Positions 52,657-60,349 of a DNA stretch of 64,000 nt are shown piece by piece; positions within the stretch are counted from its first letter, which is position 1; each line of letters starts with the position of its first letter. The DNA is from Pseudomonas chlororaphis. Its GTDB lineage: Bacteria; Pseudomonadota; Gammaproteobacteria; Pseudomonadales; Pseudomonadaceae. The notes below the pieces were generated by a model. That model saw only the letters and a program-made list of their open reading frames with translations. It had not been told where the DNA came from and did no database searches. Position numbers and translations under genes: made by a program. The stretch covers positions 186,001 through 250,000 of the forward strand of contig NZ_MSCT01000019.1 of the NCBI RefSeq assembly GCF_001921865.1, read 5' to 3'.

Positions 52657-53202
52657 ATGTCCCTGGAACAGAATTACACGGCGATCCTCGGCCAATTGGG
52701 CGAAGACGTCTCCCGCGAGGGCCTGCTCGACACGCCAAAACGTGCCGCCAAGGCCATGCAGTATCTCTGCCGCGGTTATGAGCAAACGCTGGAAGAGGTC
52801 ACCAACGGTGCCTTGTTCAGCTCCGACAACAGCGAAATGGTGCTGGTCAAGGACATCGAGCTCTACTCGCTGTGCGAGCACCACTTGCTGCCTTTCATCG
52901 GCAAGGCCCACGTCGCTTACATCCCAAGCGGCAAGGTGCTGGGCCTGTCGAAAGTCGCGCGTATCGTCGACATGTACGCGCGCCGCCTGCAGATCCAGGA
53001 GAACCTCAGCCGCCAGATCGCCGACGCGGTCCAGCAGGTGACCGGCGCCCTGGGCGTCGCGGTGGTGATCGAGGCCAAGCACATGTGCATGATGATGCGC
53101 GGCGTGGAAAAGCAGAACTCGTCGATGATCACGTCGGTGATGCTGGGCGAATTCCGCGAAAACGCAGCGACCCGCAGCGAGTTTCTCAGCCTGATCAAGT
53201 GA
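52657..53202 (+). CDS. folE: GTP cyclohydrolase I
   Basis: A 181-residue enzyme that opens GTP to 7,8-dihydroneopterin triphosphate for folate and related pterins. The zinc ligands are in LCEHHLLPFIGKAHVAYIPS and KHMCMMMRGVEKQNS, and the sequence RLQIQENLSRQIADAVQ is typical. The unimodular bacterial type is intact. A terminator lies 19 bp after the stop. Pseudomonads often carry more than one folE. Confidence 0.95.
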   Translation: MSLEQNYTAILGQLGEDVSREGLLDTPKRAAKAMQYLCRGYEQTLEEVTNGALFSSDNSEMVLVKDIELYSLCEHHLLPFIGKAHVAYIPSGKVLGLSKVARIVDMYARRLQIQENLSRQIADAVQQVTGALGVAVVIEAKHMCMMMRGVEKQNSSMITSVMLGEFRENAATRSEFLSLIK

Positions 53203-53220
53203 TACGGCTGCCTGAAAGAA

Positions 53221-53245
53221 CCGGCGTTCATCGCCGGTTTTTTTT
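53221..53245 (+). terminator. Rho-independent terminator after folE
   Basis: CCGGCG-TTCAT-CGCCGG followed by eight T. Confidence 0.88.
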
Positions 53246-53303
53246 CGCCTGGCAAAAATCAGGTAAGCTGCCGCCCCTTCTCTCATGGGCAAGAGGCAAT
53301 ATC

Positions 53304-53675
53304 GTGATCGTCAAAGCGCTTCGAGTCGGCCTGGGCCAGCTCATCATCTTCATCGACTTCATCACCCGCCCACGCAAGCAGCAGCGCCCTGCCGCGGCTC
53401 AAGCCCAGGTCGAACAGGCCGCAAAGGGCCTGACCCTGTATCAGTTCCACGCCTGCCCGTTCTGCGTGAAAACCCGCCGTACCCTGCACCGCCTGAACGT
53501 GCCGGTGGCGCTGCGCGATGCGAAAAACAACGAGCAGGACCGCCAGACCCTGCTGGAGCAAGGCGGCAAGATCAAGGTGCCGTGCCTGCGTATCGAAGAA
53601 AACGGCCAGACCACCTGGATGTACGAGTCCAAGGTGATCATCGATTATCTGGACCAGCGATTTGCGGCGGCCTGA
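53304..53675 (+). CDS. Glutaredoxin-like (GST N-terminal domain) protein
   Basis: A 123-residue thioredoxin-fold protein. The redox motif CPFC lies in YQFHACPFCVKTRRTLHRL (about residues 50-55), and the cis-Pro is in IKVPCLRIEENG. A hydrophobic, amphipathic N-terminus (VKALRVGLGQLIIFIDFI) might associate with the membrane. The GTG at 53304 has AGAGG upstream. It may be a monothiol or dithiol glutaredoxin; the partner is unknown. Confidence 0.87.
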   Translation: MIVKALRVGLGQLIIFIDFITRPRKQQRPAAAQAQVEQAAKGLTLYQFHACPFCVKTRRTLHRLNVPVALRDAKNNEQDRQTLLEQGGKIKVPCLRIEENGQTTWMYESKVIIDYLDQRFAAA

Positions 53676-53683
53676 GAGGCCTC

Positions 53684-53728
53684 ATCGCGAGCAAGCTCGC
53701 TCTGTGTAGGAGCGAGCTTGCTCGCGAT
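53684..53728. repeat. REPIN after the glutaredoxin-like gene
   Basis: Inverted REP copies (53684 onward and 53705-53728) nearly touch, between the stop of the glutaredoxin-like gene and a terminator. Confidence 0.85.
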
Positions 53729-53760
53729 AGCGCCACGACAGGCACCCCAAATCCAGCGTA

Positions 53761-53789
53761 AAAAAAACCGACCCTAGGGTCGGTTTTTT
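53761..53789. terminator. Bidirectional Rho-independent terminator
   Basis: CCGACCCTAGGGTCGG is a perfect palindrome with seven A to the left and six T to the right, between convergent genes. Confidence 0.92.
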
Positions 53790-53804
53790 ATTACCCGCAT
53801 AGGC

Positions 53805-54407
53805 TCAATCCAGCATCCCGACATGCCGCGGATGGCTTGCCACCCGTTGCATCCAAGCCTGAATGCCCGGGTAGCGTCCGAGGTCGAAACCGCCCTCATC
53901 GGCGACATGGGTGTAGGCATAGAGCGCGATATCGGCAATCGAATAGTGCTCGCCCACCAAATAAGGCGTGCGGCTCAATTGCTTCTCCATGACGTCCAGC
54001 GCCTTGTAGCCACGCTTGTGCAGCTTCAGGTATTCCTCGCGGCGCGCCTCGGGCAAGCCCTCATACAGTTCGATAAAGCGCGCCACGGCAATGTACGGCT
54101 CATGGCTGTATTGCTCGAAAAACTGCCATTGCAGCACCTGCGTGCGCAAACGCGGCTCGCTCGGCAGAAATTCGCTGCCGTCGGCGAGAAAATTGAGAAT
54201 CGCGTTCGACTCCCACAGGCAAGTGCCGTCTTCCAGCTCCAGCACCGGGATCTTGCCGTTGGGGTTCTTCGCCAGAAACGCTTCGGTCTGTGTATCCCCG
54301 TTCAAGATATCCACGGCCTGCCACTCGTAAGGCTGGCCCAGCAGACTGAGCATCAGCTTGACCTTGTAGCAGTTGCCGGACCGGTAATCCCCATAAACCT
54401 TGTACAT
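53805..54407 (-). CDS. Glutathione S-transferase family protein
   Basis: A 200-residue GST. The N-terminal thioredoxin-like domain begins MYKVYGDYRSGNCYKVKLML, with the cis-Pro in GKIPVLELEDG and ES at the start of WESNAILNFLADG. The C-terminal helical domain includes YLVGEHYSIADIALYAYTHV. The substrate is unknown. It starts 12 bp after the aminotransferase gene, so the two are probably one operon under the adjacent MarR regulator. Confidence 0.9.
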   Translation of the reverse strand: MYKVYGDYRSGNCYKVKLMLSLLGQPYEWQAVDILNGDTQTEAFLAKNPNGKIPVLELEDGTCLWESNAILNFLADGSEFLPSEPRLRTQVLQWQFFEQYSHEPYIAVARFIELYEGLPEARREEYLKLHKRGYKALDVMEKQLSRTPYLVGEHYSIADIALYAYTHVADEGGFDLGRYPGIQAWMQRVASHPRHVGMLD

Positions 54408-54419
54408 GGCCTTCTCCTC

Positions 54420-55586
54420 TCAGGCTGCCTGTGCAGCCTGCGCTTGACGTACCACGGTGGCCAGCCGCTTGAGACCTTCGTCCAGACGCGCTGGATCGAT
54501 ATGACTGAAATTCAACCGCAGGTGACCTGGATTGCGGTCCGGCTCGGAGAAGAAGGGTTCGCCCGGCATGAATGCCACGTCCTGCTCCAGCGCCGCTTTC
54601 AACAAAGTGCGGGTGTCCAGCGGCTGTTTCAAGGTCAACCAGAAAAACAACCCGCCTTGGGGTACCTGCCAATCGGCCAGATCGCCGAAATGCTGTTGCA
54701 AGGCAACCTGGAAACCGTCGCGGCGTGCCCGGTAGAAATCGCGCAACTCGCTCAGATGCTGTTGGTACTTCTCGGTACCGATCCATTGCAACGCCTGCCA
54801 CTGGCCGACACGGTTGGTGTGCAGGTCCGCCGACTGCTTCAAGCGCAGCAGATGAGGGAACAGATCCGGGCTGGCGATCAGGTAACCGACCCGCAGCCCG
54901 GGCAACAGCGTCTTCGACACGGTGCCGGTGTAGATCCAGCTGGCCTTGCGCAAGCGGCCGACAATCGGCATGGCGCTGCCGCCGTCGAACGTCAGCTCGC
55001 AGTACGGTTCGTCCTCGATCAGGGTCACCCCGAACTCATCGAGCAACGCGGCCACGGCATCGCGCTTGGCCTCGCTGTAGCGCACCGCCGAAGGGTTCTG
55101 GAAGGTCGGGATCAAATAGATGAACGCGGGACGATGCCGTTCCAGGCGCACGCGCAGTTGCGCCAGATCGGGTCCGTCGGCCTCCAGCGGTACGGTCAGG
55201 CAATCGGCGCCGAACAGCTGGAAAATCTGCAACGCCGCAAGGTAGGTCGGCGCTTCCAGCATGATCTGCGTGCCCTTGTCGATGTACAGCTTGGCCGCCA
55301 GGTCGAGGGTCTGCTGCGACCCGCTGACCACCAATACCTGGCTGGCCTCGCACGGCACGCCCAACGTCCGCGCCTGCGCCGCCAAGGCCTCACGCAGTTG
55401 CGGCTCGCCTTCGCTCATGCCGTATTGGCCCATGGCGACCGGCATTGCCTGCCAATCGACTGTCGGCAGCATGGCCTCGGCGGGCAACCCGCCGGCGAAC
55501 GACATCACCTCCGGACGCTGCGCGGCCGCGAGGATTTCACGGATCAGTGAGCTTTTAAGACGCGAAACACGTTCGGAGAAGGCCAT
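54420..55586 (-). CDS. PLP-dependent aminotransferase (fold type I, LysN/MocR-core type)
   Basis: A 388-residue aminotransferase. The PLP lysine is in IYTGTVSKTLLPGLRVGYL, and the N-terminal block MSFAGGLPAEAMLP is shared with 2-aminoadipate and aromatic aminotransferases of this group. No GntR domain is fused, so it is not a MocR regulator. ATG 55586 is chosen over a GTG three codons earlier. It diverges from the MarR gene, and two palindromic sites lie in the gap. The amino-acid substrate is unknown. Confidence 0.9.
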   Translation of the reverse strand: MAFSERVSRLKSSLIREILAAAQRPEVMSFAGGLPAEAMLPTVDWQAMPVAMGQYGMSEGEPQLREALAAQARTLGVPCEASQVLVVSGSQQTLDLAAKLYIDKGTQIMLEAPTYLAALQIFQLFGADCLTVPLEADGPDLAQLRVRLERHRPAFIYLIPTFQNPSAVRYSEAKRDAVAALLDEFGVTLIEDEPYCELTFDGGSAMPIVGRLRKASWIYTGTVSKTLLPGLRVGYLIASPDLFPHLLRLKQSADLHTNRVGQWQALQWIGTEKYQQHLSELRDFYRARRDGFQVALQQHFGDLADWQVPQGGLFFWLTLKQPLDTRTLLKAALEQDVAFMPGEPFFSEPDRNPGHLRLNFSHIDPARLDEGLKRLATVVRQAQAAQAA

Positions 55587-55621
55587 GAGGGTCACCCGGT
55601 AGCAAAGGCGGAGAAAAATAC

Positions 55622-55636
55622 GTCAAACTGCTTGAC
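55622..55636. promoter_or_regulatory. Operator-like site 1, GTCAA-N5-TTGAC
   Basis: GTCAAACTGCTTGAC, a 15-bp palindrome in the gap between the aminotransferase and marR-type genes. It is 42 bp from a second copy. Confidence 0.6.
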
Positions 55637-55663
55637 CGAAATTACGCCCACCTGCGCAGATAC

Positions 55664-55678
55664 GTCAATATGCTTGAC
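55664..55678. promoter_or_regulatory. Operator-like site 2, overlapping the marR start
   Basis: GTCAATATGCTTGAC matches site 1 at 13 of 15 bases and covers the ATG of the regulator at 55670. Bound protein would block its own translation start region. Confidence 0.6.
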
Positions 55679-56104
55679 CTTAAAAACCAAAGCACCCAGC
55701 AAGCCGCCATGGAAGCCTTCTTCTTTGGCTACCAGGCATTCACCGCCAAGGCCGACGAAATGCTCGAGCGTCGCGGCTTGAGCCGCGTGCATCAGCGCAT
55801 CGTGTTTTTCATCGCCCGCTATCCGGGGCTGAGCGTCAAAGAGCTGCTTGCGGCGCTGGGCGTAAGCAAGCAGGCGCTGAATATTCCGCTGCGCCAGTTG
55901 ATGGAAATGCACCTGGTCAACAGCGTCGCCCCCGAGAGCGACAAGCGCAAACGCCTGCTGGAACTGACGGAGGACGGCGCCCGTTTCGAGCAATCGCTGC
56001 GGCGCGAGCAGGTGAAACTGCTGCAACGGGTATTTGCCGAGGCCGGCGAAGCGGCAGTGGATGGCTGGCTGGCGGTGAACAAGGCCCTCGGCGAAAACCG
56101 CTGA
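55670..56104 (+). CDS. MarR family transcriptional regulator
   Basis: A 144-residue winged-helix regulator. The helix-turn-helix region is LSVKELLAALGVSKQALNIP (about residues 62-80), the wing contains VAPESDKRKRLLELTEDG, and terminal helices are typical for dimerisation. Divergence from the aminotransferase-GST pair and two matching palindromes between them suggest local repression and autoregulation. ATG 55670 gives the longest protein; ATG 55709 (MEAFFFGYQ) is an alternative that would free operator site 2 from the coding region. Confidence 0.88.
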   Translation: MLDLKNQSTQQAAMEAFFFGYQAFTAKADEMLERRGLSRVHQRIVFFIARYPGLSVKELLAALGVSKQALNIPLRQLMEMHLVNSVAPESDKRKRLLELTEDGARFEQSLRREQVKLLQRVFAEAGEAAVDGWLAVNKALGENR

Positions 56105-56147
56105 TACCCGCAGCCTGCGATCCAGCGCCGGTAAACCTGCTGCCTCG

Positions 56148-56226
56148 ATATGCCTGACTAGCCGCGCTGGCCGAAGACCACGGCTGTGCAGCCGATCCCA
56201 GGCTGCGCCAGCGGCGACAGGCATAT
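56148..56226. repeat. 79-bp nested inverted repeat
   Basis: Outer arms ATATGCCTG (56148-56156) and CAGGCATAT (56218-56226) are perfect. Next inside, GCCGCGCTGG and CCAGCGGC pair imperfectly. In the centre CGGCTG-TG-CAGCCG is palindromic. It lies after marR and before the permease promoter. Confidence 0.55.
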
Positions 56227-56270
56227 AGCCGTTCCGGCGAACTTTTCGCACACAAACTCAAAAACATTAT

Positions 56271-56298
56271 TTGCTTTCTTTGTATACAAAAGCATAAT
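56271..56298 (+). promoter_or_regulatory. Promoter and operator of the purine permease gene
   Basis: TTGCTT (56271-56276) and CATAAT (56293-56298) form a -35/-10 pair with 16-bp spacing. The spacer holds TTTGTATACAAA (56279-56290), the same core as two sites near puuE, which points to repression by a common regulator. Confidence 0.55.
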
Positions 56299-56315
56299 TC
56301 GCCACGTGCGAGTTC

Positions 56316-56331
56316 TTGACCCATAGGTCAA
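56316..56331 (+). promoter_or_regulatory. Inverted repeat in the permease leader
   Basis: TTGACC-CATA-GGTCAA, perfect 6-bp arms, about 15 bases after the predicted -10. It could be a second operator or a small leader hairpin. Confidence 0.4.
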
Positions 56332-56428
56332 TAAAAGCCCGCAAGCCTTACCTGCCTCAAAGAGCCGCTGCCCACCCTCCCGTGTCCGGCTCTGGAAAAA
56401 ATAATAAAACTCTTGAGGAGTACTCGCT

Positions 56429-57778
56429 GTGGAAAGCCGTAAATCCGAAGCCCCCACGCTGGAACTTTCGCCGCCGCTGAACAATGGCTGGCTGGAGCGC
56501 ATCTTCAAACTCAGGGTGCATGGCACCACGGTGAAGACCGAGTTGATTGCCGGTCTGACAACCTTCATCACCATGGCCTACATCATCTTCGTCAACCCCA
56601 ACATCATGGCCGATGCCGGCATCGACCACGGCGCGGCCTTCGTCGCCACCTGCATCGCCGCCGCCTTGGGCTGTCTGTTGATGGGGCTGTACGCCAACTG
56701 GCCGGTGGGCCTGGCGCCTGGCATGGGGCTCAACGCCTTTTTCACCTACACCGTGGTCGGAACCATGGGCTACAACTGGGAAACCGCCCTTGGCGCGGTG
56801 TTCGTGTCCGGCGTGCTGTTCATGTTCCTGACCTTTTCGCGGATCCGCGAATGGCTGCTCAACAGCATCCCGGTGAGCCTGCGCTTTGCCATGGGCGCCG
56901 GCGTGGGCCTGTTCCTCGGGCTGATCGGCCTGAAAACCGCAGGCATCGTGGTCGATAGCCCGGCCACCCTGATCAAGCTCGGTTCCCTGCGCGAACCCGG
57001 CCCGCTGCTGGCGGCCGTCTGCTTCCTGATGATCGCCGTGCTCAGCTACCACAAGGTCTTCGGCGCGATCCTTATCAGCATCATTACCGTGACGCTGGCC
57101 GGCTGGGGCCTGGGCCTGGTGCACTACGAGGGCATCATGTCGGCCCCGCCGAGCCTGGCGCCAACCTGGATGGCCATGGACGTGGCCGGGGTGTTCAACG
57201 TCAGCATGATCAGTGTGGTGCTGGCCTTCCTCTTCGTGCACATGTTCGACACCGCCGGCACCTTGATGGGCGTGGCCCAGCGCGCCGGCCTGGTCAACCC
57301 CGAGGGCAAGATCGAGAACCTTTCCCGCGCCCTGAAGGCCGACAGCGCCTCCAGCGTATTCGGCGCCGTGGTGGGCGTGCCGCCCGTCACCAGCTATGTG
57401 GAAAGTGCCGCGGGCGTTGCCGCAGGTGGTCGGACTGGTCTTACCGCCGTGACCGTAGGTGTGCTATTTATCGCGGCCATGTTCTTCGCTCCGCTGGCTG
57501 GCATGATCCCCGCTTATGCCACCGCCGGGGCGCTGATCTATGTGGCGATGCTGATGATGGGCGGCATGGCCCACATCGAATGGGACGAGGCCACCGACAG
57601 TATTCCGGCGATCGTCACGGCGATCATGATGCCGCTGACCTTTTCGGTCGCCGACGGTATCGCCCTGGGCTTCATCACCTACGTGGCCCTGAAGGCCGGG
57701 ACGGGCAAGTACAAGGAAATCTCCATCAGCCTGTGGGTGCTGTGCGCGATCTTTATCGCCAAGTTCGTTTTCTTGTAG
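56429..57778 (+). CDS. AzgA-type purine permease (NCS2 family)
   Basis: A 449-residue membrane protein with about 12-14 helices, AzgA/GhxP type (adenine, guanine, hypoxanthine uptake). Conserved pieces are TTFITMAYIIFVNPNIM, GLAPGMGLNAFFTYTVV, DTAGTLMGVAQRAG and PPVTSYVESAAGVAAGGRTG. The start is GTG 56429 with GAGGAG about eight bases upstream. Its promoter operator matches those at the ureide genes 3 kb downstream, so it probably feeds purine catabolism. The exact base transported is inferred. Confidence 0.93.
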   Translation: MESRKSEAPTLELSPPLNNGWLERIFKLRVHGTTVKTELIAGLTTFITMAYIIFVNPNIMADAGIDHGAAFVATCIAAALGCLLMGLYANWPVGLAPGMGLNAFFTYTVVGTMGYNWETALGAVFVSGVLFMFLTFSRIREWLLNSIPVSLRFAMGAGVGLFLGLIGLKTAGIVVDSPATLIKLGSLREPGPLLAAVCFLMIAVLSYHKVFGAILISIITVTLAGWGLGLVHYEGIMSAPPSLAPTWMAMDVAGVFNVSMISVVLAFLFVHMFDTAGTLMGVAQRAGLVNPEGKIENLSRALKADSASSVFGAVVGVPPVTSYVESAAGVAAGGRTGLTAVTVGVLFIAAMFFAPLAGMIPAYATAGALIYVAMLMMGGMAHIEWDEATDSIPAIVTAIMMPLTFSVADGIALGFITYVALKAGTGKYKEISISLWVLCAIFIAKFVFL

Positions 57779-57841
57779 GCACATCGGTTTCAAACGGCCT
57801 CACCCCGTCGGGTGAGGCTTTTGCACATAAGGAGAAAGGCA

Positions 57842-58468
57842 ATGAGCGTGGAAACCTGGCTGCTGTTCAGCGGCGCGGCACTGGTGGTGATCCTGATTCC
57901 CGGGCCGCTGTCCCTGCTGATGATCAGCAACAGCCTGAATTACGGTTTGCGCAGGTCGTATCCGGCGTTTCTCGGCGGCGTGTTTGCCTCGATCTGCCTG
58001 CTGAGTGCCTCGGCCCTGGGCCTGGGCGCCCTGCTGCTGGCATCGGAACAGCTGTTCAGCGCCTTGAAAATCGTCGGTGCGCTGTACCTGTTCTACCTGG
58101 CCTGGCAGAGCTGGCAGCAATCCCGCCAGCCCTCCCACGGCGCCGAAGTGCCCGAGGCCGCACCGAAACCGCGCTTTCGCGCCCTGTTCGGGCGTGCCTT
58201 CGTGCTGGGCGCGAGCAACCCGAAAGACATTCTGTTCTTTGCCGCGTTTCTGCCGCAGTTCCTCAGCGCCGAACAGCCGTTCCTGCCGCAATTGCTGATC
58301 ATGATCGCCACCTGGACCGTGCTCGACCTGCTGTGCAAGCTGGCCTACGGCCTCGGCGCCCACGGCGCGGCGCGCTACCTGCGCAGCGGCAAGGGCCAGA
58401 GCTGGTTCAACCGGATCAGCGCCGGGCTGTTCAGCGGCGCGGGAGCGGCGTCGCTGCTGAGCCGCTGA
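57842..58468 (+). CDS. LysE family exporter
   Basis: A 208-residue, six-helix LysE/RhtB-type exporter. It has the N-terminal FSGAALVVILIPGPLSLLMI, with the conserved PGP, and GASNPKDILFFAAFLPQFL. Members export amino acids; the substrate here is unknown. ATG 57842 has AAGGAG at a good distance. It lies 63 bp after the permease, and a shared transcript is possible. Confidence 0.9.
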   Translation: MSVETWLLFSGAALVVILIPGPLSLLMISNSLNYGLRRSYPAFLGGVFASICLLSASALGLGALLLASEQLFSALKIVGALYLFYLAWQSWQQSRQPSHGAEVPEAAPKPRFRALFGRAFVLGASNPKDILFFAAFLPQFLSAEQPFLPQLLIMIATWTVLDLLCKLAYGLGAHGAARYLRSGKGQSWFNRISAGLFSGAGAASLLSR

Positions 58469-58472
58469 ACGC

Positions 58473-58536
58473 ATCACGAGCTAGCTCGCTCCTACAGGTT
58501 GCCGCGGCTTCCCTGTAGGAGCGAGCCGGCTCGCAT
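58473..58536. repeat. REPIN with diverged right copy
   Basis: REP copies at 58473-58497 and 58513-58536 face each other. The right copy reads GAGCCGGCTCGCAT instead of the common GAGCTTGCTCGCGAT. Confidence 0.8.
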
Positions 58537-58570
58537 AGCACCCTTGCAAACACCACCTTTTTGCGAGACG

Positions 58571-58596
58571 AAAAAAAGCCCGCAGTGTGAGCGGGC
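58571..58596 (-). terminator. Rho-independent terminator after uraH
   Basis: GCCCGC-AGTGTGA-GCGGGC, followed on the minus strand by seven T. Confidence 0.82.
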
Positions 58597-58642
58597 GAAA
58601 GACCAAAGAAGCTATTTGCGCAGGCTTCGTGGGGGGAAAGTC

Positions 58643-58996
58643 CTAGCTTCCTCTATAGGTCGAATAACTGTAGGGCGAAATCAGTAACGGCACGTGGTAA
58701 TGCTCCTGCTCGGCCGAGATGCCGAAACGCAGCACCACCACATCGAGAAACGCAGGCTCGGGCAGCTGTACGCCGCGAGCGCGGTAGTAATCGCCGGCGT
58801 GGAATTGCAGCTGGTACACCCCGCTGCGGTAATCGTCGCCCTGCAGCAGTGGCGCATCACAACGGCCATCGCTATTGGTCAGGGTGCTGGCAACGAGTTC
58901 CAGTTGCGCTCCTTCGACCCGGTACAACTCGACCTTGATGGCGCTGCCGGGGCAGCCATGTGCGGCATCCAAAACGTGTGTGGTCAAACGTCCCAT
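58643..58996 (-). CDS. uraH: 5-hydroxyisourate hydrolase (transthyretin-like)
   Basis: A 117-residue HIU hydrolase that turns 5-hydroxyisourate into OHCU. The first motif is THVLDAAHGCPGSAI and the C-terminal YRGS motif ends the protein exactly, as in active members. It has no signal peptide. ATG 58996 is chosen; the longer frame upstream is unconserved. It diverges from puuE across a 423-bp regulatory region with two shared operator-like palindromes. Confidence 0.95.
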   Translation of the reverse strand: MGRLTTHVLDAAHGCPGSAIKVELYRVEGAQLELVASTLTNSDGRCDAPLLQGDDYRSGVYQLQFHAGDYYRARGVQLPEPAFLDVVVLRFGISAEQEHYHVPLLISPYSYSTYRGS

Positions 58997-59127
58997 TGAT
59001 TCTGCGTGCCCGTACGCGCTTGCGCAGCCAGGCCTCGCGCCTCCTGAAGTCAGTTGATAAGGAGACCGCACCGTTCCAGAGCACGAAAGGATGCGGCGAG
59101 GAATTTATTAAGACACTTTTCAAAAAA

Positions 59128-59139
59128 ATTGTACACAAT
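59128..59139. promoter_or_regulatory. ATTGTACACAAT operator-like site
   Basis: A palindrome apart from its centre. On the minus strand it contains TACAAT, usable as a -10 box for uraH. Confidence 0.5.
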
Positions 59140-59304
59140 AAAAATCACCCATTTCTCACGACTTCGCCCAAGCCGCCGTATTCCGTCGATCGGCGGTCAA
59201 CCCATGAGGGCAGAAGACTTTTCATCCATTAGCTGACCAATCAGGCAGGTTTCTTGCAACACCCAGGGATGAGCACCGTTGATGAAAAATGCAAAAAAAC
59301 GGGC

Positions 59305-59333
59305 TTACAAAGCGCAATAAAAGTTGTATACAA
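59305..59333 (+). promoter_or_regulatory. puuE promoter with overlapping operator
   Basis: TTACAA (59305-59310) and TATACA (59327-59332) with a 16-bp spacer. The -10 box lies inside the perfect palindrome TTGTATACAA (59324-59333), so a repressor there would block transcription. Confidence 0.6.
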
Positions 59334-59419
59334 TCAGCCCATCGCAGTGACGCCAGCCTGTCCTTCTCCCCCCAGGCCCCGCCACGCCACCGTTATCACG
59401 AACAAGAAGGAAGACTGCA

Positions 59420-60349
59420 GTGAGCGCTGACTACCCACGCGACCTGATCGGTTACGGCTCCACCCCTCCTCATCCTCACTGGCCGGGCAATGCCCGCATC
59501 GCCTTGTCGTTCGTGCTCAACTACGAAGAAGGCGGCGAGCGCAACATCCTCCACGGGGACAAGGAATCCGAAGCCTTCCTCTCGGAAATGGTCGCCGCCC
59601 AGCCCCTGCAGGGCGAACGCAACATGAGCATGGAATCGCTGTACGAATATGGCAGCCGTGCCGGCGTCTGGCGGATCCTCAAGCTGTTCAAGGAATTCGA
59701 CATTCCGCTGACCGTCTTCGCCGTCGCCATGGCCGCCCAGCGCCATCCGGACGTGATCCGCGCCATGGTCGCCGCCGGACACGAAATCTGCAGCCACGGC
59801 TACCGCTGGATCGACTACCAGTACATGGACGAAGCCCAGGAACGCGAGCACATGCTCGAAGCGATCCGCATCCTCACCGAAATCGCCGGCGAGCGCCCCC
59901 TGGGCTGGTACACCGGCCGCACCGGCCCGAACACCCGGCGCCTGGTGATGGAAGAAGGCGGTTTCCTCTACGACTGCGACACCTACGACGACGACCTGCC
60001 CTATTGGGAAGCCAACAACCCGACCGGCAAGGCGCACCTGGTGATTCCCTACACCCTGGACACCAACGACATGCGTTTCACCCAGGTCCAGGGCTTCAAC
60101 CAGGGCGACGACTTCTACCAGTACCTCAAGGACGCGTTCGACGTGCTCTACGCCGAAGGCGCCGAGGGCGCGCCGAAGATGCTGTCCATCGGCCTGCACT
60201 GCCGCCTGATCGGCCGTCCGGCACGCCTGGCCGCCCTCAAGCGGTTTATCGAATACGCCAAAGGCCACGAGCAGGTCTGGTTCGCCCGCCGCGTGGACAT
60301 CGCCCGCCACTGGCAGCAGACCCACCCATTCCCGGGGGTTTCGCAATGA
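59420..60349 (+). CDS. puuE: Allantoinase PuuE (polysaccharide-deacetylase fold)
   Basis: A 309-residue metal-independent allantoinase, converting allantoin to allantoate. It belongs to the NodB/polysaccharide-deacetylase superfamily and is unrelated to AllB/PuuB amidohydrolases. Visible: SFVLNYEEGGERNILHGDKE, EICSHGYRWIDYQYMDE and GWYTGRTGPNTRRL. GTG 59420 follows AGGAAG. Its stop overlaps the uraD start (ATGA), so the two are coupled. It leads the operon puuE-uraD-alc-allA-puuD. Confidence 0.93.
   Translation: MSADYPRDLIGYGSTPPHPHWPGNARIALSFVLNYEEGGERNILHGDKESEAFLSEMVAAQPLQGERNMSMESLYEYGSRAGVWRILKLFKEFDIPLTVFAVAMAAQRHPDVIRAMVAAGHEICSHGYRWIDYQYMDEAQEREHMLEAIRILTEIAGERPLGWYTGRTGPNTRRLVMEEGGFLYDCDTYDDDLPYWEANNPTGKAHLVIPYTLDTNDMRFTQVQGFNQGDDFYQYLKDAFDVLYAEGAEGAPKMLSIGLHCRLIGRPARLAALKRFIEYAKGHEQVWFARRVDIARHWQQTHPFPGVSQ

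Larger units (their letters stand above)
56105..56428. other. Intergenic region upstream of the purine permease (324 bp)
   Basis: Contains a 79-bp nested inverted repeat, a sigma-70-like promoter with a TTTGTATACAAA palindrome in the spacer, and a leader of about 120 bases with a TTGACC-N4-GGTCAA repeat. No coding frame is convincing. Confidence 0.6.
58997..59419. other. Divergent uraH-puuE control region (423 bp)
   Basis: AT-rich compared with its surroundings. It holds two TTGTAyACAA palindromes (59128-59139 and 59324-59333) and a good promoter for puuE. Short frames on the plus strand are not supported. Confidence 0.6.

Noticed and set aside
56299..56428. Classical purine riboswitch before the permease
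   Set aside because: I could not find the conserved junction or loop sequences of the guanine/adenine class; only a simple inverted repeat is present.
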